Of a DNA stretch of 64,000 nucleotides, positions 58,946 through 64,000 are shown piece after piece. A program made the position numbers and the translations under genes. Where the stretch lies: assembly GCF_036242395.1 (NCBI RefSeq), contig NZ_CP108458.1, positions 6,448,001-6,512,000 of the forward strand. Direction: 5' to 3'. The notes beneath the pieces were generated by a model, which was given only the letters and a program-made list of their open reading frames with translations, ran no database searches and was not told the origin of the DNA. This DNA comes from Kitasatospora sp. NBC_01266. Lineage in GTDB: Bacteria; Actinomycetota; Actinomycetes; Streptomycetales; Streptomycetaceae. How positions within the stretch are numbered: the first letter of the stretch is position 1; the number at the start of each line of letters is the position of its first letter.

Positions 58946-60060
58946 CCGCGACCCTGGAGCAGCACCCCACCGCCTTGGCGCAGCCCCCCACCGACCCGGA
59001 ACAGCACGCCGCCCCCGCCGGGGAGTGGCAGTCCTTCCACATCTTCTACTCGGCCAGCCCGCGCCCGCTGCTGCTGCAGTGCGTCGAGCCGCTGGTCGAG
59101 TCGCTCGGCCGGGACGGGCTGCTGGCCGGCCACTTCTTCATCAACTACTGGCTGCAGGGCCCGCACGTCCGGCTGCGGCTGCGGCCCGTCTCGGCGGCGG
59201 CAGCGGCCGAGGTCCGGGAGCGGGCCGAGGCGGCGATCACCGACTTCCTGCGTCGGCGCCCGGCGCTGTACGAGATCCCGCCGGGCTACCTGGACGCCCA
59301 CTTCGAGAAGGCGTTCGCGTTGGAGTACTCCCCGGACCAGCGCGCGGCGCTGACCGGCCCGGACGGCCTGATGCGGTTGCGGCCGAACAACAGCTTCACC
59401 CGGGAGGCCTACGAACCCGAGTACGGCAAGTACGGCGGCCCGGCCGGGGTGGCCCTGGCCGAATGGCACTTCCAGCACTCCAGCGAGCTGGTCATCGACG
59501 TCAGCCGCACCCTGAACCTGCACCTGCGCACGGTCGCGCTCGGCCTGTCCGCCCAGCTGATGATGGTGATGTCCGCCTGCCTGCTGCCGCGTGAGCAGGA
59601 GCTGGAGGAGTTCTTCAGCGACTACCACGGCTTCTGGCGGGACGCCTCGACCAGCCTGCCGGGTGCCGACCTGGACGGCTTCGGGCGCGCCTACCAGGCG
59701 TCCGGCGAATCGCTCGGGCCGCGCTTCGAGCGCATCATCGCCGCCATCGCCGCCGACGACCTCGACGGGTTGCCGGGCACGCTGCGCCGCTGGGCCGATC
59801 ACTGCCGTGAACTGCGCCGCCGGGTAGTGGAGTTGACCACCTCGGGCCGACTGGTCCTGGACGACGGGGCGGCCCCGGGCGAGCCCGCCGCCGGAGCGGC
59901 GCTGACCGACCCGCAGCAGACCCTGCCCCGGCTGCTGGTCCCCTACCTGCACATGACCAACAACCGCCTGTCGATGGGCCTGCAGGACGAGGCCTACCTC
60001 GCCTACGGGCTGGCCCGTGGGCTGCGGGAGTCACGCGAACTGCGGGAGGCGGGCGCGTGA
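58942..60060 (+). CDS. SpaB_C-domain protein (LanB elimination or thiopeptide-type enzyme)
   Basis: A 372-residue protein from ATG 58942 (AGGAGGAG upstream; ATGA overlap). It shows the 'thiopeptide-type bacteriocin biosynthesis' pattern: WQSFHIFYSASPRPLLLQCVEPLVESLG, GHFFINYWLQGPHVRLRLRP, YEPEYGKYGGPAGVALAEWHFQHSSELVIDV, and MTNNRLSMGLQDEAYLAYGLARGL. Proteins of this fold either remove glutamate from glutamylated Ser/Thr to leave dehydroamino acids, or catalyse the [4+2] pyridine closure of thiopeptides. As it is the only such gene here and follows the glutamylation gene, elimination is the more likely role. Confidence 0.88.
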   Translation: MTATLEQHPTALAQPPTDPEQHAAPAGEWQSFHIFYSASPRPLLLQCVEPLVESLGRDGLLAGHFFINYWLQGPHVRLRLRPVSAAAAAEVRERAEAAITDFLRRRPALYEIPPGYLDAHFEKAFALEYSPDQRAALTGPDGLMRLRPNNSFTREAYEPEYGKYGGPAGVALAEWHFQHSSELVIDVSRTLNLHLRTVALGLSAQLMMVMSACLLPREQELEEFFSDYHGFWRDASTSLPGADLDGFGRAYQASGESLGPRFERIIAAIAADDLDGLPGTLRRWADHCRELRRRVVELTTSGRLVLDDGAAPGEPAAGAALTDPQQTLPRLLVPYLHMTNNRLSMGLQDEAYLAYGLARGLRESRELREAGA

Positions 60061-61265
60061 GCCCGCTCGACACGCTCCGGCCCCGGCTCCGCCCCGACCT
60101 GCTGGTCAGCCGTCCGCTGCTGTGCGGGCCGACCCGCATCCACCTGCTGCTGGACCCCGGCACCGGCGCCCAGCTGGCCGTCACGCCCAAGACCCGCTTC
60201 GTCATCGACCAGCTGGACGGCAGCCGCAGCCTGACGGAGGTCGGCGAGGCCTACGCGGACCGGTTCGGCAGCAGGCTCGGTGAGCCGCAGTGGCGGCAGC
60301 TGCTGGACCTGCTCCACGAGCGCTGCCTGCTCGCCGGCGCCGCGCCACCGCCGGTGGCGCGCCGCGTCGAACGCCAAACGGTGCTCGCCGGCCGGCTTCC
60401 CCTGGTCGCGAACACCCCGGCGCTGATCGAGCGGCTGCACCGGGCCACCGGCTTCGCCCGCAGGCGCTCCGTCCTGGTCCCGGTGCTGCTGCTGATCGCC
60501 GCCATGCTGGTCGACCTGACCCGGCACCTGCCCGCGCTGGTCACCGGGACCGCCGCGCTGAGCCATCGCCCGCTCGCCCTGGCCGGGGTGGCCGGCGCGC
60601 TCTGGTTGAGCATGGCGCTGCACGAGCTCGCCCACGGGCTGGTCGCCCGGGCGGCCGGCGGCACGGTCACCGAACTCGGCCTGCGCTGGCGGCTGCCGAC
60701 GGCGTACCTGTACTGCACGGTGGCGGACCTCCGCTTCCTGCCCAGCCGCGGGTGGCAACTGGCCACCGCCGGGGCCGGGGCGCTGGCGAACCTCGCGGTC
60801 CTGCTGCCGGTCTACCTGGTCTGGGTGCTGCTGGGGGCCGGCGCGCACGCCCACCCGGTGCTGGACGGACTGCTGCTGCTCGGCACGCTGGCGGGGCTGG
60901 TCAACCTGCTGCCGCTGCCGCCGCTGGACGGCTACAAGCTCCTGGAGTACCTGCTCGGCACGGCGCAACTCGCCGCCGAGAGCCGCCGGTTCGCGCGGCT
61001 GTCGGCCGGCCGGCTGCTGCGGCGCGGGCCCGGTGTCGCCAGGTATCCGAGCCGAGCCCGGCTGGTCCTGGGCGGGTACGCGCTGGGCTGGGCGGTGCTG
61101 ACCGGCGCGCTGGCCTGGGCGTTCGTCCGGTGCTGCCTTCGCCGGCTGCCGGTCGACGGCGCCGTCGAGCGGCCGGCGCCGGCGCTGGTCGCGGTGGCCG
61201 TGCTGTCCGTGCTCGCCGTCCTGCCGTTGCTGCGCCGGCGGACCGCCAGGGCGGACGAGCGGTGA
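60057..61265 (+). CDS. PqqD-like domain fused to M50-type membrane metalloprotease (TOMM cluster copy)
   Basis: A 402-residue protein from GTG 60057 (GTGA overlap). The N-terminal 100 residues (RPDLLVSRPLLCGPTRIHLLLDP...TPKTRFVIDQLDGSRSLTEVGEAYADRFG) have the PqqD/RRE-like look. The membrane part has zinc motif HELAH (189-193) in LWLSMALHELAHGLVARAAGG and the third-ligand segment LLPLPPLDGYKLLEYLLG, close to the M50 NPxPPLDG motif. It may cut the leader peptide during or before export. It has the same architecture as the 30497-31759 protein but differs at most positions. Confidence 0.85.
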   Translation: MSPLDTLRPRLRPDLLVSRPLLCGPTRIHLLLDPGTGAQLAVTPKTRFVIDQLDGSRSLTEVGEAYADRFGSRLGEPQWRQLLDLLHERCLLAGAAPPPVARRVERQTVLAGRLPLVANTPALIERLHRATGFARRRSVLVPVLLLIAAMLVDLTRHLPALVTGTAALSHRPLALAGVAGALWLSMALHELAHGLVARAAGGTVTELGLRWRLPTAYLYCTVADLRFLPSRGWQLATAGAGALANLAVLLPVYLVWVLLGAGAHAHPVLDGLLLLGTLAGLVNLLPLPPLDGYKLLEYLLGTAQLAAESRRFARLSAGRLLRRGPGVARYPSRARLVLGGYALGWAVLTGALAWAFVRCCLRRLPVDGAVERPAPALVAVAVLSVLAVLPLLRRRTARADER

Positions 61266-63166
61266 CCGGGGCGCTGGAAGCGGCCCGGTCCGAGCTGGAA
61301 CGCCGACTCGCGGACCACGCACGGCGGTCGGGCGCCACCCCGCCGACCGTCTGCGCGCTCGGCGAGACCGACGCCCTGCGACCCGAACCCCCCGCCGCCA
61401 TCGCCCGCCGAGCGCTGGCCGACGTCCAGCTGACCGCCGAAGCCGTCCTGATCGGCCCCTGGGGCGGGCGCGCGGCGGCGGGTGGCGCGGCGCCGGGCGG
61501 TGCGGCCGGCTGCGGCAACTGCCTCGCCGTGCGCTGGCAGCGGCTGCGGGGCCGCGCGCAGCGCGACGCGCTGGAGACCGGGACGGCCACCACCGGCACC
61601 GGCGGCTGGCCGCTGATCAGCGACTTCGGCGCCGCCGCCGTCTGGGCCGCCTACCGGCTGACGAGCGGCGACACCCGCCCCGCGGACACCGGGCTGCGCC
61701 AGGTCACCGCGGTCGACCTGGCGACCCTGCGGAGCAGCACGGTCCCGCTGCTGGCCGAGCCGTGCTGCCCGTACTGCGGCGAATCCACCACCGAAGAGCA
61801 TGAGTTGAGGCTTCTCTCGCGACCGCGCGAGCCGGGCCGCAGTGGCGAGCAGCGGCTGCGCACGCCCGCCTCCTACCAACTGCCGGTCGAGGCACTGGTC
61901 AACCCGGTCTGCGGGGCGCTCGGCGCCGGCACCCTGACGGACATCGGCTCGCCGACCATCGCACCGGTGGCGGGCGCGATCCTGATGCGCACCCAGAGCG
62001 GGCTGGGCGAGATGACCTGGAGCGGCAAGGCCGACAGCTTCCGGGCGAGCCGCGACCTGGCGCTGCTGGAGGGCCTCGAGCGCTATGCCGGCACCCATCG
62101 CCGGTACGGCGCACCGCCGTTGGTCGCGTCCTACGAGGCCCTGGTGCGCCGGGGCGAGCACGTGCTGGACCCCCGGGACTGCGGCAGCTACGCCCCCGGG
62201 ACCTACGCCGACGAGCCGGAGATCAGCCCCTTCGAGCCGACCCGGCCGATCCCCTGGGTGTGGGGCTACTCGCTGCGCGGCGAGCGGCCGGTCCTGGTGC
62301 CGCTGCGGTTGGCGTACTACTGCGAGGGCACGCCGGACGACGCCTTCGTCGACGACTGCTCCAACGGCTGCGCCATCGGCAGCTGCCTGGAGGAGGCGGT
62401 GCTGTCCGGACTGCTGGAGCTGATCGAGCGGGACGCCTTCCTGCTCGCCTGGTACGCCGACACCCCGGCGACCGCGATCGACCTCGACGCCTGCGGTGGC
62501 GACTCGATCCGGGGCATGCTGGACCGGGCCCACCTGCAGGGCTACGACCTGTATGCCTTCGACTCGCGGGCCGACCTGCCGATCCCGGTGGTGACCAGCC
62601 TCGCGGTGCGGCGCGACGGCGGCCCCGGCACGCTCTCCTTCGCGGCGGCGGCGGCCTTCGACCCCGCCGCGGCCATCGAGGCCGCACTGGCCGAGACCCT
62701 CACCTACCTGCCGCAGCTGCCTGCCCGGGTCGCCGCACGACTTCCCGAACTCACCGTCATGGCAGCGGATTTCAGCCAGGTGCGGGAGCTCGCCGACCAC
62801 TCGGCGCTGTTCGGCCTGCCGTCGATGGCGCGGCATGCCGACGGCTACCTCCGGCCCGCCTCGGTGCAGGCACCGCGGTCGCTCTACGCCGACTGGCAGC
62901 AGCGGCGCCCGCGTTCCCAGGACCTGCGGCAGGACGTGCTGTTCTGCCGGGACGCACTCGTCGGCGCCGGTTTCGACGTGATCGCCGTGGACCAGACCTC
63001 GCCCGAACAGGCGCGGCTGGGTCTGCGGACCGTCCGGATGCTGGTGCCCGGCCTGCTGCCGATGGACTTCGGCTGGAGCAGGCAGCGCGCCCTGCGGCTG
63101 CCCAGGCTGCACGAGGCCCTCGCCAACGGCCGTTCCCCGCGCGAAGTGCCGCACCCCTTCTCCTAG
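61262..63166 (+). CDS. YcaO-family azoline cyclodehydratase (copy 2)
   Basis: A 634-residue enzyme from GTG 61262 (GTGA overlap). The layout is the same as copy 1: an N-terminal CxxC module (CGNC 84/87, CPYC 169/172), then LLEGLERYAGTHRRYG, DDCSNGCAIGSCLEEAVLSGLLELIERDAFLLAWY and AAAIEAALAETLTYLPQLP, ending in MLVPGLLPMDFGWSRQRALRLPRL...PHPFS. The ATP-binding Glu residues are intact, so it should be active. Copies 1 and 2 are clearly paralogous but well diverged. They may act on different residues (Cys versus Ser/Thr) or form a heteromeric complex. No TfuA partner for thioamide formation is present. Confidence 0.92.
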   Translation: MTGALEAARSELERRLADHARRSGATPPTVCALGETDALRPEPPAAIARRALADVQLTAEAVLIGPWGGRAAAGGAAPGGAAGCGNCLAVRWQRLRGRAQRDALETGTATTGTGGWPLISDFGAAAVWAAYRLTSGDTRPADTGLRQVTAVDLATLRSSTVPLLAEPCCPYCGESTTEEHELRLLSRPREPGRSGEQRLRTPASYQLPVEALVNPVCGALGAGTLTDIGSPTIAPVAGAILMRTQSGLGEMTWSGKADSFRASRDLALLEGLERYAGTHRRYGAPPLVASYEALVRRGEHVLDPRDCGSYAPGTYADEPEISPFEPTRPIPWVWGYSLRGERPVLVPLRLAYYCEGTPDDAFVDDCSNGCAIGSCLEEAVLSGLLELIERDAFLLAWYADTPATAIDLDACGGDSIRGMLDRAHLQGYDLYAFDSRADLPIPVVTSLAVRRDGGPGTLSFAAAAAFDPAAAIEAALAETLTYLPQLPARVAARLPELTVMAADFSQVRELADHSALFGLPSMARHADGYLRPASVQAPRSLYADWQQRRPRSQDLRQDVLFCRDALVGAGFDVIAVDQTSPEQARLGLRTVRMLVPGLLPMDFGWSRQRALRLPRLHEALANGRSPREVPHPFS

Positions 63167-63210
63167 TTCGCCCCGCTCCAGCCGCCAGCCACATCGAGGA
63201 ATCGGAACAC

Positions 63211-64000
63211 ATGACCTACCCACCCGACGCAGTGACCGTGGACGGCCTGCACAAGAGCTACCGAGGCCAACCGGCGGTGCGCGGGGTGAGTTTCACCGTC
63301 GCCCGGGGGGAGGTCTTCGCCCTGCTCGGCCCCAACGGCGCGGGAAAGACCACCACGCTGGAGATCCTCGAGGGCTTCCGGGCCCGCGACGGCGGCCACG
63401 TCGAGGTGCTGGGCCACGACCCCGGCGACCGGGCGGGCGGGCGCCGGCTGCGCGAGCAGATCGGGCTGGTGCTCCAGGACATCGCGGTGGAGCCGTATCT
63501 GACGGTGCGTGAGACCATCGCGCGCAACGCCGGGTACTACCCCGACCCGCGCGGGGTGCAGGAGGTCATCGAGCTGACCGGCCTGGACGGCAAGCAGCAG
63601 GCCAAGGTCAAGGACCTCTCCGGCGGGCAGAAGCGCCGCCTCGACCTGGCCCTGGGGGTGGTCGGCAATCCGCAGCTGCTCTTCCTGGACGAGCCGACCA
63701 CCGGTTTCGACCCCAACGCGCGGCACGGCGCCTGGGAGGTGGTGAAGAACCTCCAGGCAGCCGGCACCACCATCCTGCTGACCACCCACTACATGGACGA
63801 GGCCCAGGCCCTCGCCGACCGGATCGCGGTCATCGCGGCCGGCCGGATCGTCGCCACCGGCACCCCCGCCACCATCGGCGGCCGGGACAGCGCCCGCAAG
63901 CGGATCAGCTTCGTGCTGCCCGCGGGCTTCAGTCCCGCCCAACTCCCGCTCCCGGTACGGGCCGGGGCCGGTCCGCTGGTCGTCGCCGAGGTGGCCGACC
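63211..64000 (+). CDS. ABC transporter ATP-binding protein (3' end outside the window)
   Basis: From ATG 63211 (GAGGA upstream) the frame stays open to the window edge, giving 263 codons. Motifs: Walker A LLGPNGAGKTTTLEIL, Q-loop VLQDIAVEPYLTV, signature LSGGQKRRLDLALGV, Walker B LLFLDEPTTGFDP and switch His in LTTHYMDEAQALADRIAV. This is the DrrA-type ATPase of antibiotic exporters. It lies 44 nt after YcaO copy 2 and most likely exports the finished peptide or gives self-immunity. A permease gene is expected just to the right of the window. Confidence 0.93.
   Translation, partial: MTYPPDAVTVDGLHKSYRGQPAVRGVSFTVARGEVFALLGPNGAGKTTTLEILEGFRARDGGHVEVLGHDPGDRAGGRRLREQIGLVLQDIAVEPYLTVRETIARNAGYYPDPRGVQEVIELTGLDGKQQAKVKDLSGGQKRRLDLALGVVGNPQLLFLDEPTTGFDPNARHGAWEVVKNLQAAGTTILLTTHYMDEAQALADRIAVIAAGRIVATGTPATIGGRDSARKRISFVLPAGFSPAQLPLPVRAGAGPLVVAEVAD

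Noticed and set aside
58942..60060. Calling the SpaB_C protein a [4+2] thiopeptide pyridine synthase
   Set aside because: It directly follows the glutamylation gene with an ATGA overlap and is the only such protein in view, so the elimination role is more economical. Without a second copy the thiopeptide assignment is not justified.
1..64000. tRNA, rRNA, CRISPR arrays, intact insertion sequences or phage integration sites
   Set aside because: None could be supported by reading either strand. Short palindromes and tandem repeats found are listed separately and lack the structure of these features.

Overview
The window is high-GC DNA (mostly above 70% G+C) with third-position GC codon use, many GTG starts, SARP regulators, Tat/Sec lipoproteins and a large secreted protease. 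This fits a streptomycete (Streptomyces, Kitasatospora or a close relative); the genus cannot be fixed from the sequence alone. I see no rRNA, tRNA, CRISPR array, intact insertion sequence or phage genes.

Layout. (1) 1-10.3 kb is housekeeping and stress material: a secreted beta-propeller protein (5' end cut off), a lipoprotein, a divergent ArsR regulator / P1B-4 metal ATPase pair, a GNAT, a DUF1269 protein, a decayed secreted lipase, a CBS protein, a DEAD-box helicase, a cold-shock protein and a lipoprotein. (2) 10.5-15.8 kb is a tight trio: a GCS2-type carboxylate-amine ligase, an AsnB-type amidotransferase and an S9 peptidase. (3) 17.1-20.8 kb is an isoprenoid operon: polyprenyl synthase, geranylgeranyl-reductase-like flavoprotein, 2x[4Fe-4S] ferredoxin and UbiA prenyltransferase. 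(4) 20.8-26.6 kb holds a secretory lipase, a DJ-1/PfpI protein, small membrane proteins, an SRPBCC protein and a lytic transglycosylase with a long Pro/Ser/Thr/Ala tail. (5) 26.8-32.0 kb is a SARP gene followed by a leftward group that starts with an unannotated 25-codon gene behind a very strong ribosome-binding site. That gene is followed by a PqqD-like/M50 membrane protease, a TPR protein with a degenerate ATPase-like N-terminus, and a flavin reductase. I read this as a candidate RiPP locus and the most novel item here. (6) 32.2-45.2 kb is metabolic: a wecB remnant, a Tat-exported BBE-type flavoprotein, GntR/VOC, LysR, an M9 collagenase, an amidohydrolase/Lrp pair facing an alpha-hydroxy-acid oxidase, and an alcohol dehydrogenase. 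(7) 45.4-64.0 kb is a TOMM (azole-containing RiPP) cluster that runs off the right end.

The TOMM cluster is regulated by a full-length AfsR-like protein and a SARP whose stop codon overlaps the first biosynthetic gene. Its genes are chained by 4-nt stop/start overlaps: an RRE/E1-like protein carrying a degenerate YcaO domain, an intact YcaO, a SagB-type azoline dehydrogenase, a LanB glutamylation enzyme, a SpaB_C-type protein, a PqqD/M50 protease, a second intact YcaO and an ABC-transporter ATPase. Together they would bind a leader peptide, cyclise Cys/Ser/Thr to azolines, oxidise them to azoles, dehydrate other Ser/Thr, possibly cleave the leader, and export the product. Neither a precursor peptide gene nor a clearly separate [4+2] pyridine synthase is visible, so whether it is a goadsporin-like linear azole peptide or a thiopeptide is open.
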